The notes: generated from the sequence alone by a model not told the origin. A stretch of DNA of 64,000 bases from a bacterium (GCA_030430075.1 JAUIGN010000031.1:30520-94519), one strand, 5' to 3'; positions 18,179 to 26,811 are shown, numbered from the stretch's first letter. Program-made: numbers and translations.

Positions 18179-18314
18179 GACTTACGACGATTGAACTACC
18201 CGACAACTACCCGGTTGAATCCAAACTGCCACCTTGGCGGCTTGGTCACCCTGGGCGGATTCCGCCTAGTGCAGCCGTTTTTTTCCGACAAAACATCGGA
18301 GAGGAACTACTGCC

Positions 18315-19367
18315 GTGGCTCGACGAATCCCTTCTTACCGCCACCACAAGGCCACCGGACAAGCCCGAGTTACGCTCAACGGCAAAGACCACTGGCTTGG
18401 CCTCTACGGCACGAAGGCGTCCAAGGACAAGTACGATAGCCTGATTGCTGATTGGCTCGCTCCGTCTCAATTGGGCGTCGAGGATCTAACTGTCGCGGAT
18501 TGCTGCCTGCACTTCTGGCGGTTTGCCAAAAAGCGATACAGCAAGCACGGGAAAGGCCGGCACGGCAACGCGATTTGCTACAAGCCGGCCTTGCGGGTAC
18601 TCAAGGAGCTTGACGGCAAAACTCCGGTCAGCAAGTTCGGACCGAAGCGGCTCAAGGCGGCTGCCGCACACATGGTCAGCCTCGGCTAGTCACACCGATA
18701 CATTCTCGATCAGTTAATGAAGGCCAAACAAGTCTTCAAGTATTGTGCCAGTGAGGAGCTTATCCCGCACACCGTTTACGATCGGTTGCGGCTGGTCGAT
18801 TCCAAGGCGGTTGAGGGTGCCCGCAAGACGGCACCGATTGAACCCGTCGATCATAAGACGATTGCGGCCACTGTCGCAGAATGTTCCGCAACCGTTAAGG
18901 CAATGATCCAATTCGAGCGGTACACGGGTTGTCGTCCTGACGAAGTGTGTCGGCTTCGCCCATGTGACATTCAAGATCAGGCTGGCGAAGTGTGGATCTG
19001 CCAGTTACTTGACCACAAGACCGAGCACCATGGAAAACAGCGGTTTATTGCCATCGGGCCAAAGGCTCAGGAGGTGCTTTTGTCCCTCGGCCCCTGGGTG
19101 CCCGGGATGAACTATTTCGTCAATCAACGCGGCAAGCCGTTCAACACCGATACCTATCGACGAGCCATTCACCGGGCTTGTGACAAGGCAAAGATCGCCC
19201 GTTGGTCACCAAATCGGCTCAGGCATTCGGCGGCTGGGGTGACTGGCGCGTTGATGCAAGCTCGTGACTATTTGCAGGTGTTCATGCGTGCAGTATTCCT
19301 GGAGTATCTGCGGAAATTGACTTCTCATTTCCCCGGCCGTACGCTGTCAGGCTACAATTTGAAATGA
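18315..19367 (+). pseudogene. Tyrosine recombinase/integrase, interrupted by an in-frame TAG and truncated at the C-terminus
   Basis: The first part starts at GTG 18315 (GGAGAGG upstream) with a SAM-like N-terminal DNA-binding region (SYRHHKATGQARVTLNGKDH) and stops at TAG 18687-18689. The second part continues in exactly the same frame (SHRYILDQLMKAKQVFKY), so a single base change, most simply TGG to TAG, splits the gene. The catalytic domain shows the first Arg (YTGCRPDEVCRLRP) and the LRHSA box (SPNRLRHSAAG), but after that the sequence no longer resembles the family, and the GHS-type segment with the nucleophilic Tyr is missing. The enzyme would have integrated the element at tRNA-Val; as it stands it should be inactive even with read-through. 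Confidence 0.85.
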
Positions 19368-19448
19368 GTCCCGCAATGACGTGCCGATAGACGGCATTAG
19401 GAATCTCGCCACAACAATTACGCGGTTATTTTGATTGGTTTGGAGCTA

Positions 19449-19790
19449 ATGGCCAAGAAGAAAAAGGTTCCGAGAAAACCGGCGGCGAAACGAAGCCCAC
19501 AGACCGGGAAATTCCTATCCATCGGATACGGCGAAACCGGTCCCGGTTTATTCGCAAATCACATGCTCGCACAGAACCACGGCGACGAGTTTCACCTGAG
19601 TTTCTTTCAGATCCAGCCACCCATTATCATGGGCGACGATGATGCGGTAAAGAAGCAAATGGAAGACCTAGACACCATTCTGGCAAAACCTGTGGCGCGA
19701 ATCATCGTCGATGTCGATCGCGTTCCATCGATTATTGAAGCTCTACAATCGCAACTTGCAAAAGCACAGATCGCGAAGCAAGGGGAGTGA
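19449..19790 (+). CDS. Small protein resembling DUF3467
   Basis: A 113-residue protein with a Lys-rich N-terminus (MAKKKKVPRKPAAKRS), then FANHMLAQNHGDEFHLSFFQ and a C-terminal VARIIVDVDRVPSIIEALQ. The layout (FxN...EFxLxF...I.p..p...ii.AL) resembles DUF3467 proteins, whose role is unknown; recognition is by eye only. ATG at 19449 has TTTGGAG upstream. First of three closely spaced plus-strand genes in the element (5 bp before the next start). Confidence 0.55.
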   Translation: MAKKKKVPRKPAAKRSPQTGKFLSIGYGETGPGLFANHMLAQNHGDEFHLSFFQIQPPIIMGDDDAVKKQMEDLDTILAKPVARIIVDVDRVPSIIEALQSQLAKAQIAKQGE

Positions 19791-19794
19791 CGCA

Positions 19795-20163
19795 ATGGCA
19801 GAACAATTTCATCTTGAAGGTGCTGGCGGTGCGTGCGCCACGGCATTTGCCCCGAATGAGTGGGCGGCGGCATCCTCCGATTATTTTCTGAGCGAGGTTG
19901 ACATGGTTTCACCAACTGGCAACCGCGAAGAGCTGCTGTGGATAGGTGAACGTACAGTAACGGTTGATTCTGACTTTGCAAACTATATTCGCTATGAAGC
20001 AGCGAGGCGAGGAGTAGCAGAAACCGCTATTTACGAAGAAGAAATATCCGCAAAGCAATCAATTGATGACCTTGAGATTACGGAAGCGTTTTTGGCAAAT
20101 GCAAGCCAGAAAAGCCGCGCCCCTGCGACGTATTTGGCAGGCGATCAAGACTGCCCATTTTAG
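19795..20163 (+). CDS. Hypothetical protein of the tRNA-Val element
   Basis: A 122-residue acidic protein with no recognised family. It has no membrane segment or signal. The ATG at 19795 follows AGGGGAG with good spacing, 4 bp after the previous stop. The N-terminus is Ala/Gly-rich (GAGGACATAFAPNEW), the centre has FANYIRYEAARRG, and the end is Ser/Ala-rich. It sits directly before the PemK/MazF-like gene, where an antitoxin would be expected, but no antitoxin-type DNA-binding fold is visible. Role unknown. Confidence 0.55.
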   Translation: MAEQFHLEGAGGACATAFAPNEWAAASSDYFLSEVDMVSPTGNREELLWIGERTVTVDSDFANYIRYEAARRGVAETAIYEEEISAKQSIDDLEITEAFLANASQKSRAPATYLAGDQDCPF

Positions 20164-20186
20164 TGCGCAGGTAATGGGGGCTTTGC

Positions 20187-20531
20187 GTGGCAGATTATGC
20201 GATACGCGGGAAAATCGTCTGGGTTCGCTTGGGACCACGAGGCGACTTCAAGAAGCGTCCTGCCGTTGTATTATCCGATGTGCGCGACCCTCCCGATGAT
20301 GCCGTAATCCGTGTAATGGGTGGTAGCACGAAATTTGATTTTCCGCTCGACGACGACGAAGTCGAATTGCCATATCTCTCGCGGCCGGGCGGACACCCAT
20401 ATACAAAGCTCAAGGTGCCCACCGTTGTTGTCTGCAATTGGATCGAAGATGTTAGGGTGTCGGATGTCCTTCAGTACGGGGGCGTTGTGCCGAACAAGGT
20501 GCTGTTCCAAATGATGAAAAAGATGAAGTAG
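20187..20531 (+). CDS. PemK/MazF-like protein
   Basis: A 114-residue protein. The start IRGKIVWVRLGPRGDFKKRPAVVLSD matches the N-terminal beta strands and the KRPAVVLS loop of MazF/PemK endoribonuclease toxins. The centre (VELPYLSRPGGHPYT, VPTVVVCNWIEDVRV) fits the rest of the barrel less well. GTG start at 20187 has GGGGG upstream. If active it would cut RNA; its antitoxin would be the 122-aa gene upstream or the Xre gene downstream on the other strand. It might instead be a MazF-fold protein without toxin function. Confidence 0.55.
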   Translation: MADYAIRGKIVWVRLGPRGDFKKRPAVVLSDVRDPPDDAVIRVMGGSTKFDFPLDDDEVELPYLSRPGGHPYTKLKVPTVVVCNWIEDVRVSDVLQYGGVVPNKVLFQMMKKMK

Positions 20532-20587
20532 TGTCGGTCATCCGACGACCCAGATAGTTTGCGCAGCAGTTTGCACGATCCACGCCC

Positions 20588-20932
20588 CTAGCCGCGCTGT
20601 TTTCGTCTTTCTTGTTGCGGCGGTGTCGCGGTTAGGCTTAGGCCCAACACCGATGCAAGCTTACCGGCCGTCTCCAGCTTGATACCGCGTTCGCCATTGA
20701 CAAAACGACTAATGATGGCCTGTGAAACACCTGCTCGCCTCGCGATTTCATAGCGTGACATTTCACTGTTCACGATTGCTTGCTTAAGCGTTTCGACTAG
20801 ATCGGCCATGAGAAGTTGCTCCAACGCTGCGATGCGTTCGGGGGGGTGACCACTCGGTAGCGACGCCAACGCGTCGAGCTTGGCTAGGCTGCTAGGCGTT
20901 TGACAATCCGTTGTACCGTCGTGTGCGACCAT
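20588..20932 (-). CDS. Xre-family helix-turn-helix regulator of the element
   Basis: A 114-residue protein whose helix-turn-helix reads RYEIARRAGVSQAIISRFVN, followed by GERGIKLETAGKLASVLGLSL as in Xre/Cro repressors. The frame opens at 20932 inside the end of the recombinase gene (49-bp overlap); an internal ATG at 20809 (MADLVETLKQ), with GGAG upstream, gives a 73-residue protein and may be the true start. It is transcribed with the serine recombinase. Likely regulates the element or acts as an antitoxin-type repressor; target unknown. Confidence 0.7.
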   Translation of the reverse strand: MVAHDGTTDCQTPSSLAKLDALASLPSGHPPERIAALEQLLMADLVETLKQAIVNSEMSRYEIARRAGVSQAIISRFVNGERGIKLETAGKLASVLGLSLTATPPQQERRKQRG

Positions 20933-21567
20933 GCTTTCTTTCCGCCCTTCGTCGTGATGTTCCGTTTGTTCAATTCGCTGGCAATCGTCCGTAGCGACAT
21001 GCCGGCAGTGCGCAGTTCGTCGATGATCTTCAATGCAGCTTGCTCTTTCGGGTTCTCAGTCAGGTTCACGCCATCAGCGGCCAGATCGAATCCGTAGGGC
21101 ACGCTTCCTACTCGCTCGCCCTTGTTTCGCTTGTGGCTCATGGCCAGCGTGGTTCGCTCGGAAACCAAGTCCCGCTCAAACTCCGCCATGACGGCCAACA
21201 TTCGGAAAACCATTTTTCCGGCGGCGCTCGTGGTGTCGATTTTCTCAGACAGCGAAACCAAGTCAGCGCCGGCGGTATCGAGGCGTTCCGCGATTTCGAT
21301 GGTGTCCCGCGTGCTGCGTGCCAGCCTACTCAGAGAGTACACAACTAAGACGGCACCGTCGCGGCAAGCAAGGTCGAGTGCCTTTTGCAGTTCTGGCCGA
21401 TTGTCCGCCCGTTTCCCGCTCACGCCAGCGTCAACGAATGTTTCCGCCAGTTCCACGTCATTGGCCAGGCAGTAGGCTTCCACGCGTGCCCGCTGTGCGT
21501 CCAGGCTAACACCGTCGTCGGCTTGTCCGGTCGTGCTGACTCGTAGGTATCCGATCACGCTTGCCAT
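20884..21567 (-). CDS. Serine recombinase (resolvase/invertase family)
   Basis: A 227-residue protein. N-terminal catalytic domain: VIGYLRVSTTGQADDGVSLD with the nucleophilic Ser in YLRVST, then FVDAGVSGKRADNRPEL, VVYSLSRLARSTRDTIEI and the long E helix with FRMLAVMAEFERDLVSERT. After this comes a short Recombinase-type region (GSVPYGFDLAADG, SLRTIASELNKRNITTKGG) ending in SHTTVQRIVKRL. It is much shorter than large serine integrases. ATG at 21567 has AAAGGGG upstream. It could resolve or invert DNA or replace the broken tyrosine integrase. It lies next to attR. Confidence 0.85.
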   Translation of the reverse strand: MASVIGYLRVSTTGQADDGVSLDAQRARVEAYCLANDVELAETFVDAGVSGKRADNRPELQKALDLACRDGAVLVVYSLSRLARSTRDTIEIAERLDTAGADLVSLSEKIDTTSAAGKMVFRMLAVMAEFERDLVSERTTLAMSHKRNKGERVGSVPYGFDLAADGVNLTENPKEQAALKIIDELRTAGMSLRTIASELNKRNITTKGGKKAWSHTTVQRIVKRLAA

Positions 21568-21751
21568 CTCAACCCCTTTCGCTGGTTGCTTGCCATCTGA
21601 CAAGTGCAATCGTACCGTTTTGCGCTTCAACGTCGCGAGCAGTACCGCGTAAAACCCGAGAAAAAGTGCGAACGGTTGCGACACCCCGAACCGATGGTAG
21701 AATGCGTCTAAACGCTGATAAAAACGGGTATTTCAACGGGATTTAGAGTTC

Positions 21752-21797
21752 GTTCACACCGCAGAGGTCACTGGTTCGAATCCAGTAACGCCCACTA
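21752..21797 (+). repeat. attR: second copy of the 46-bp tRNA-Val segment
   Basis: Perfect repeat of 18133-18178. It contains the anticodon loop, T arm and acceptor 3' strand but no 5' half, so it is not a tRNA gene. Confidence 0.93.
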
Positions 21798-22168
21798 AAA
21801 TTCGGTTGGCCGCACTTTCCACCGATTGCCTTCCTGCGTTGCACCGGGGGCCGTATCGAGTAGCCACCGACCGTGTAGTGGATGTGCTGACGCCAGCGCG
21901 CGGCCTGGTGGATCGGCAGCAACCAGAACAATATCTTGGAAACCGGCATCGATAACCTGACCAAGCAGGAGGCGCCGGTCCTGGTTCACTTCGGCGGCCA
22001 GCAGACGCCGCCGTAGTTGCTGGCTCGGATAGACGAGCCGGAAGCGGCATCGGAGTCCGCTGTCCCCTGAGGGCGGACCGAGGTCGTTTTTCCGCGAAGC
22101 CGACGTCGCAGCAGCACAACATTGCGTGTTTATCCTGATGACCGGTGTTGGCTTGGTACAATGCCACC
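21798..22168. other. Spacer right of the element, no gene recognised
   Basis: 371 bp between attR and the TPR gene. The minus strand has an open frame with some protein-like character (LLAAEVNQDRRLLLGQVI...) but no start signal or recognised family. It may be a remnant of a gene disturbed by the insertion. A promoter for the TPR gene should be here; none was clear. Confidence 0.3.
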
Positions 22169-23191
22169 ATGGGTGGCGACAAGAATAACCAAAGACGGTG
22201 GTGGCCTTGGAGTGGCGCGGTCGTACTCCTGGCAGCCATGGGGGTGCTGCTGGCGAACGTTCGTCAGCCTGCCAACTCACGGAACCGGGAAGATGCACTG
22301 GCGCTGGTTGCTGAAGCTGAGGCGCTCGGGATGCAAGACTGCAGCCTCGCAGCACGGCGCAAGCGGCTGGAGGCGGCGCGGGACCTGTTCGCCGAACTTG
22401 CCGCCGAGCATTCCAGTCCCCAGTCGACTGCGGACATGAGCGTCGTGCAGTTTCGGCTGGGAAAACTGGCAGAGCTCGGTGGCGACGTTGAGCTGGCCTT
22501 GCAACAATTTCGCACTGCGTCCGACGCTCAGGAGCACCTCGTCGCCGAGTTTCCCGGCCAGCCCGAATTCCGCGATGCGTTGGCGGACACGCTGGCGGCG
22601 ATGGGCGCCACGTTGCAGCGGAATGGTGATCCAGTGGCCGCAACCGCCGCTTTCGCTCGAGCCCAAACGGTCCGTGAGCAACTGGTCGGCGACTTCCCCA
22701 GCAATGCCGAGTTTCAACGCAAGCTGGCCAATGTCCATATGAACCTGGGCATCGTCGCGATGGCACAAGACGAGCTGGAGGCGGCCGCAGCCAAGTTCGC
22801 GACGGCGCAGCAGATCCGCGCTCCATTGAAACGCCGGCCTCCGGTTCGGCTCGACCTGGCGAAAGCCCACTTCAATCTGGGCCAACTTAGATTGCTCGAG
22901 GGGGACCCGGTCAACTGCGTGTCCCAGGCAGAAACGGCCAAAGAGTTGCTCGAGCAGTTGATCGCGGAGGCGCCCGGACCTGAGCGTTATTACTTACTGT
23001 CGCTTTGCTGGGCGTTGCTGTCCGGGGCGCAGTTCGAGTCCGAGGCGAGTGCGGCGAATTCCGAGTCGTCCCGGCAAGCCGCCTACGTGATCGCGCAGCG
23101 GTTGGTGCGCGACAATCCGGGCGTGGCGAAGTACGCTCGGATCGTCGAGCTGCTTGAACTGCAGGCTGAGGAATCTGGTGCGGCGCTGTAA
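22169..23191 (+). CDS. Membrane-anchored TPR protein
   Basis: A 340-residue protein with a short cytoplasmic N-terminus, one membrane helix (WWPWSGAVVLLAAMGVLLANV, residues about 11-30) and TPR-like helix pairs such as VVQFRLGKLAELGGDVELAL, FRDALADTLAAMGATLQRNG, AKVHMNLGIVA-type and LDLAKAHFNLGQLRLLEGD. Planctomycete kinases often carry such TPR tails, but no kinase domain is present here. Start chosen at ATG 22169, just before the membrane anchor. Probably a periplasmic scaffold; partner unknown. Same strand as the lipoprotein gene 147 bp downstream. Confidence 0.65.
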   Translation: MGGDKNNQRRWWPWSGAVVLLAAMGVLLANVRQPANSRNREDALALVAEAEALGMQDCSLAARRKRLEAARDLFAELAAEHSSPQSTADMSVVQFRLGKLAELGGDVELALQQFRTASDAQEHLVAEFPGQPEFRDALADTLAAMGATLQRNGDPVAATAAFARAQTVREQLVGDFPSNAEFQRKLANVHMNLGIVAMAQDELEAAAAKFATAQQIRAPLKRRPPVRLDLAKAHFNLGQLRLLEGDPVNCVSQAETAKELLEQLIAEAPGPERYYLLSLCWALLSGAQFESEASAANSESSRQAAYVIAQRLVRDNPGVAKYARIVELLELQAEESGAAL

Positions 23192-23338
23192 CGCGAAATG
23201 GCTTCGGCAATTCGTTGTCGGTGGTATTTTCGTTGGCCCGTGTCACGTGCAACTGCCGAAGCTTCAAATGGGCTGGCGCGATGATCCGGTGCTAGCACTC
23301 CATCTCACTGCGACCGACGTTTACGGGAAGTGCCAACC

Positions 23339-24547
23339 ATGTGTTCGCATCGTTCGATTGGATTGATCTTCCTCTCACTGGTTCCGGCGTTGGTGCTGGG
23401 GTGTGCTCAGCACGCTACCTTTGTGCAACACCGGCCGGCCCGTGTCACCGTGCCGATTCGCCGCCTGGCGATGCTGGAACTGGAAGCGCCGCGGAGCGAA
23501 GGCCAGAACGCGACCGCCGCTCTGTGGCAGCACCTGGAGCAATCGGGGCGGTTCGAGTTGGTTTCGACCAACGAGCTGCAGCTCGCCGCACCCTCGCCGC
23601 TTGTCGACCCGGATGGCGCGGCCAACCGGCAAGTAGCCGTTGAGGCCGGGCGCCGTCTTCAAGTCGACGCGTTGCTGATTGCCGGCGTGCGGTTCCTGGA
23701 GACGGACGGCACGATCTACGGTTCGAAGTCGCTCCGCATCGGTGATCCTGAAGTTGTGGCGGCGTTGCAGTACGAACTGGTCGATGTCCGCTCGGGCCAG
23801 ACGCTTGACCGCGACACGGTTAAATCGGAGACCTACCAGGGAGAGTTGGAGCGACGCACGGAGGAATCGCGGATCCTGTCTCGGCTGGCCAGGTCGAGCG
23901 GCGGGTTGGCCGCACGCGTGCTGGTGCCCTTCGAAGAAGAGGTCGATGTTTCGTTGGCCCATGCGGCGTTCGGACCGGGCGCGACGGACGTTCGCAAAGG
24001 GATGGAACTGGCCAAAGACGGCAAGTGGGTGGAGGCTCGGCAGACCTGGAGCCGTGTGGTTCAATCGCACCCGGACAATGCGGCTGCCGCGTACAACCTG
24101 GCAATCGCCCACGAAGCGCTTGGCGAATTCACGCTCGCCAGGCAAGCCTTGGGTCAGGCGCTGGACAAGGATGACAAGCAACTCTATCGCGAAGCGTTCG
24201 CCCGCGTCGTGCGTGCCGATGCCGAGCGACGGTCGGCATTCGAGCAGGCGGCTCAAGTGGGGCCCCAACTGGCGCAGCTTCCGACCCACCCAGGGTCACC
24301 CGGCCTGCTGCCGGCCGCACTGCAGCCTTCCCCGAGCGTCGGTTCGCAGGCCTTACTGCCCGATCCGGAACGGTCATCCATACAACCTTCGTACCCGGCC
24401 CGACAACCGCTGTCCCAACCCGGGCTGGTATACCCGGGTCTAGCACAACCGGGGCTCCAACCACTGGACCCGCCCGCACCGCGAGGTCCGATCGCGGCCG
24501 CCGGGCCGTATCCGCCGTACGCTCCCGCAGCGACGATCCAGCGCTAA
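23339..24547 (+). CDS. CsgG/TolB-like lipoprotein with TPR repeats
   Basis: A 402-residue protein with a lipoprotein signal peptide (LIFLSLVPALVLGC, Cys about residue 22). Residues 35-220 look like the CsgG/TolB-N fold: RRLAMLELEAPRSEG, LWQHLEQSGRFELVSTNEL, LQVDALLIAGV and LQYELVDVRSGQTL. Residues about 220-300 form a TPR pair (GKWVEARQTWSRVVQSHPDN, AYNLAIAHEALGEFTLARQ). The last 90 residues are Pro/Gln/Leu-rich low complexity. Start at ATG 23339 with GGGAAG upstream. Likely an outer-membrane-facing lipoprotein of unknown partner. Palindromic repeats follow the stop. Confidence 0.7.
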   Translation: MCSHRSIGLIFLSLVPALVLGCAQHATFVQHRPARVTVPIRRLAMLELEAPRSEGQNATAALWQHLEQSGRFELVSTNELQLAAPSPLVDPDGAANRQVAVEAGRRLQVDALLIAGVRFLETDGTIYGSKSLRIGDPEVVAALQYELVDVRSGQTLDRDTVKSETYQGELERRTEESRILSRLARSSGGLAARVLVPFEEEVDVSLAHAAFGPGATDVRKGMELAKDGKWVEARQTWSRVVQSHPDNAAAAYNLAIAHEALGEFTLARQALGQALDKDDKQLYREAFARVVRADAERRSAFEQAAQVGPQLAQLPTHPGSPGLLPAALQPSPSVGSQALLPDPERSSIQPSYPARQPLSQPGLVYPGLAQPGLQPLDPPAPRGPIAAAGPYPPYAPAATIQR

Positions 24548-24555
24548 CCCGGATA

Positions 24556-24634
24556 CCGTTCAATTGGATTCCGGTGCTAGGGCGGAATGTCATGCAAAGC
24601 ATGACCCCCGGAAGTATGGAACTCAATTGAACGG
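24556..24634. repeat. MITE-like nested inverted repeat around the GTCATGC palindrome
   Basis: Outer arms CCGTTCAATTG (24556-24566) and CAATTGAACGG (24624-24634) enclose a central palindrome GTCATGC-AAA-GCATGAC (24589-24605). The 79-bp unit looks like a miniature mobile element or BIME. Confidence 0.6.
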
Positions 24635-24664
24635 AACCGGAGCTAACGCCCAACGGCTAATCAT
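24632..24664 (+). repeat. Dispersed repeat of the ACGCCCAACGGCT type
   Basis: CGGAACCGGAGCTAACGCCC followed by AACGGCTAATC. Related copies at 35125-35160 (reverse), 40773-40804 and 58659-58692. It overlaps the preceding inverted repeat by 3 bases. Confidence 0.7.
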
Positions 24665-24807
24665 CCGCGTTAACGGCTAATGAATCATCCAAGCCTAGTA
24701 ACGGGGAATCCACAACTCCTCCAACGTTGCGACGGTGGCTACGCCCAGTCCGTCGCATTCAGTACGTTGTTGATGCGTCGATTCACGGTCGCCGGATGAC
24801 GGCCTGC

Positions 24808-26229
24808 TTACGACAAGGCATTCCCGATCGCCGCCAGTTTCTCGTCGCTCAGGTAGGCATAGCGATTGAACCAGACTCCGTGGGAACTGGCGTCGCGGGC
24901 GACTCGCAGGCGGCGCCGGAAGTCGTCGACCGGTCCGTAGCCATGGGCCAAAGTGAAGACCGGTGTTTCGCCGGCAGCCTGCTGAGCTTGTGCGATCTTT
25001 CTGATCTGGGCTTCGGGACCGCCAGGATGCGGCTCGTCCGGCTCCGGGTAGCCCCATGCCGCATCATCGAAGGGACCATTCGTATCAGCCACGTCGAGCA
25101 ATCGGATCGTGGCTGCCAGCAGGCGTGCAGGGTCCAGCTTGGGATTGGCTGCGGCGAGCTGATCTGTGTAAAAGCGGACCATCATGCCCCAGTGCATGCC
25201 GTACAGCTTGACGCAGAAACCCTGGCTGTGGTCTGCGGCTCGGGAAAAATCAAAGCCCGACGCCTGCGACCAGGGAGGCGGAAAGGCGTTGGGTACCATG
25301 GCGACGCGTTCGTTTGCCGCTGCCGTGATGGCAGCTCGGAATCGCTTCAAGACGCGTTCGACCAGCGTCGCCTTGAAATCCAGCCAGGCTTGCAGCTCGG
25401 GCTCGTTCGTTGCGAACTGCAGCCAGGCTTCGCGGTGATCTGCGGCACTGAGACAGCGGTCCAGCATCTCGTTTGTGAGCTCGCCGTGGAGTCGCCTGTA
25501 GAGTGCCGCCGCCGCCTGCTGCATTCCGTCGAAGTCGAGGTCATCGGCGGCAGCCACGGCGCGCGCCGGATCGCTGAAGTCGTAAAACCAGTCGTCCAAC
25601 AGGTAGGGTGGATACTCGGGCCAGTCGTACCGCAGGCCATCCAGCGCCGGATAGCGCCGGCAGAGGTCCTTGGTCAGGGCGACGGCGTAGTCAATCACCT
25701 GAGGGCTGGCCAGGCTGCCATTGTTGGCAACACGGCGTTCCGGGATGCGACCGTTGGGGAGCCGGGGGCGGTCTTCCTCCAGCGGGCCCCCGAATTGCAC
25801 CCGATAGCCGGGTGGGATCGCCGCTTGGACCTGAAAGAAGACTTGCATGCCGCGCCGGTGTGCGGCGGCAATCAAGTCGTCGATGATCGCGCCTTCCCGA
25901 GCGGTCAGAGCGTCCGGAGCCGGTGGCTGATACGGGAGGCCTTCGTAGAGCGAACGGTCCGCTTCAAAGCTGGGCGACGTTCGCACCCACAGTTCGCGGT
26001 GTCCCCACAGTGGCCGATCCAGCAGGCGAACGGATCCGGCTCCCGCGTCGATCGGCGGTTCACGGCTGCCCGTTTTCTCGTCCGCCAACTCCATGACGTA
26101 GGGCGACGTGGTGATCGCGTTGACACCGGCTGCTTGTAGGCGGTCGAGCACGCCGTTGATCGATTCGGCTTGCAGATACTCGGGCAGCACCGTCACGCCG
26201 ACGAGTCGTGTAGGACGCAATTCATTCAT
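24808..26229 (-). CDS. Barrel-type glycoside-hydrolase-like protein of unknown substrate
   Basis: A 473-residue cytosolic-looking protein (no signal peptide). The sequence has features of an (alpha/beta)8 barrel hydrolase: LVGVTVLPEYLQ at strand 1, LQAAGVNAITTSPYV at strand 2, AAHRRGMQVFFQVQAAIPPG, then YPALDGLRYDWPEYPPYLLDDW, a segment like the catalytic strand of GH13/GH-like barrels with Asp and Glu, and late GVWFNRYAYLSDEKLAAI. It resembles proteins annotated as putative family-10-like or alpha-amylase-like hydrolases in planctomycetes; the exact family was not determined. Start at 26229 (MNELRP) chosen since strand 1 follows; an ATG 42 bases upstream is possible. Confidence 0.5.
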   Translation of the reverse strand: MNELRPTRLVGVTVLPEYLQAESINGVLDRLQAAGVNAITTSPYVMELADEKTGSREPPIDAGAGSVRLLDRPLWGHRELWVRTSPSFEADRSLYEGLPYQPPAPDALTAREGAIIDDLIAAAHRRGMQVFFQVQAAIPPGYRVQFGGPLEEDRPRLPNGRIPERRVANNGSLASPQVIDYAVALTKDLCRRYPALDGLRYDWPEYPPYLLDDWFYDFSDPARAVAAADDLDFDGMQQAAAALYRRLHGELTNEMLDRCLSAADHREAWLQFATNEPELQAWLDFKATLVERVLKRFRAAITAAANERVAMVPNAFPPPWSQASGFDFSRAADHSQGFCVKLYGMHWGMMVRFYTDQLAAANPKLDPARLLAATIRLLDVADTNGPFDDAAWGYPEPDEPHPGGPEAQIRKIAQAQQAAGETPVFTLAHGYGPVDDFRRRLRVARDASSHGVWFNRYAYLSDEKLAAIGNALS

Positions 26230-26811
26230 GTCGAAGGACGCTCTTGGTCGGAAGGGAAGCGGGCGCAGCATCCCTCCATCGCACCCGGCGACCGCGGGAG
26301 GCGGCTCGTTGGCGTCGATTATAGCGATCCATGTTACCGAGCGGGATCGAAGCGGCGGGCACATTCTGCGCCGAACGAAGGGGGCGGGATCGAATGCCGG
26401 CGGTTGCGCCGTCATGCCCTCGAGGGCCTACCTGCCGGCCTGCGTCCATGGGCCATGCAGTGCGTGCGGAAACGCAGGCGATGCTCCACTGGCAACTTGA
26501 GTCTGCGAGGCGCACCACCCACGGCTTCGAGGAACCGCAGCGCGCGGATACGCTCGGTAACCCATCGCCCGCAGCGGGTCTTGCGGCCTTGGTGGCTGGA
26601 TTTAGAATAAGGCGATGGGCAAAGCGGGCTCGCCTGCTTCACACAAGCCCAGCGGGCATCGGCCCAGCAACCAAGAAACGGCAAGCCACAACGCGACGTC
26701 CTCAGCCGGGGAATTCGCAGGTCGTCCACGACCGCCGGCCTGCTCTTTCTTCGTTCCTCGGCGCCCTGCGCGAGGTTACCGTATTTGACACAACGTAGGA
26801 GTCGTATCACC
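26230..26811. other. Intergenic region, no gene recognised
   Basis: 582 bp between divergent genes. Frames here are open only by high GC content. It must hold promoters for the barrel protein (minus) and the 44-aa basic protein (plus); no clear pair of hexamers was found. Confidence 0.3.

Larger units (their letters stand above)
18133..21797. mobile_element. 3.6-kb integrated element in tRNA-Val, probably immobile by its own integrase
   Basis: Bounded by perfect 46-bp direct repeats, the left one completing tRNA-Val, the right one a stray tRNA 3' end. Unit length from repeat to repeat is 3619 bp. Contents: tyrosine integrase next to attL but split by an amber codon and lacking its C-terminal catalytic end; three small plus-strand genes (DUF3467-like, unknown, PemK/MazF-like); then, on the minus strand, an Xre-type regulator and a serine recombinase. 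The middle part is visibly richer in A/T than the flanking genes, a sign of transfer. No conjugation, replication or capsid genes are present, so it is a small island or the remnant of a larger one. Confidence 0.9.

Noticed and set aside
17934..18179. 81-codon frame running through the hairpin and tRNA-Val
   Set aside because: It overlaps a tRNA gene and a perfect hairpin; not a protein gene.
21752..21797. Second tRNA-Val gene
   Set aside because: Only the 3' half is present; no D arm or 5' acceptor strand.
24727..26139. 470-codon plus-strand frame opposite the barrel protein
   Set aside because: Antisense of a better-supported gene, with no recognised family.
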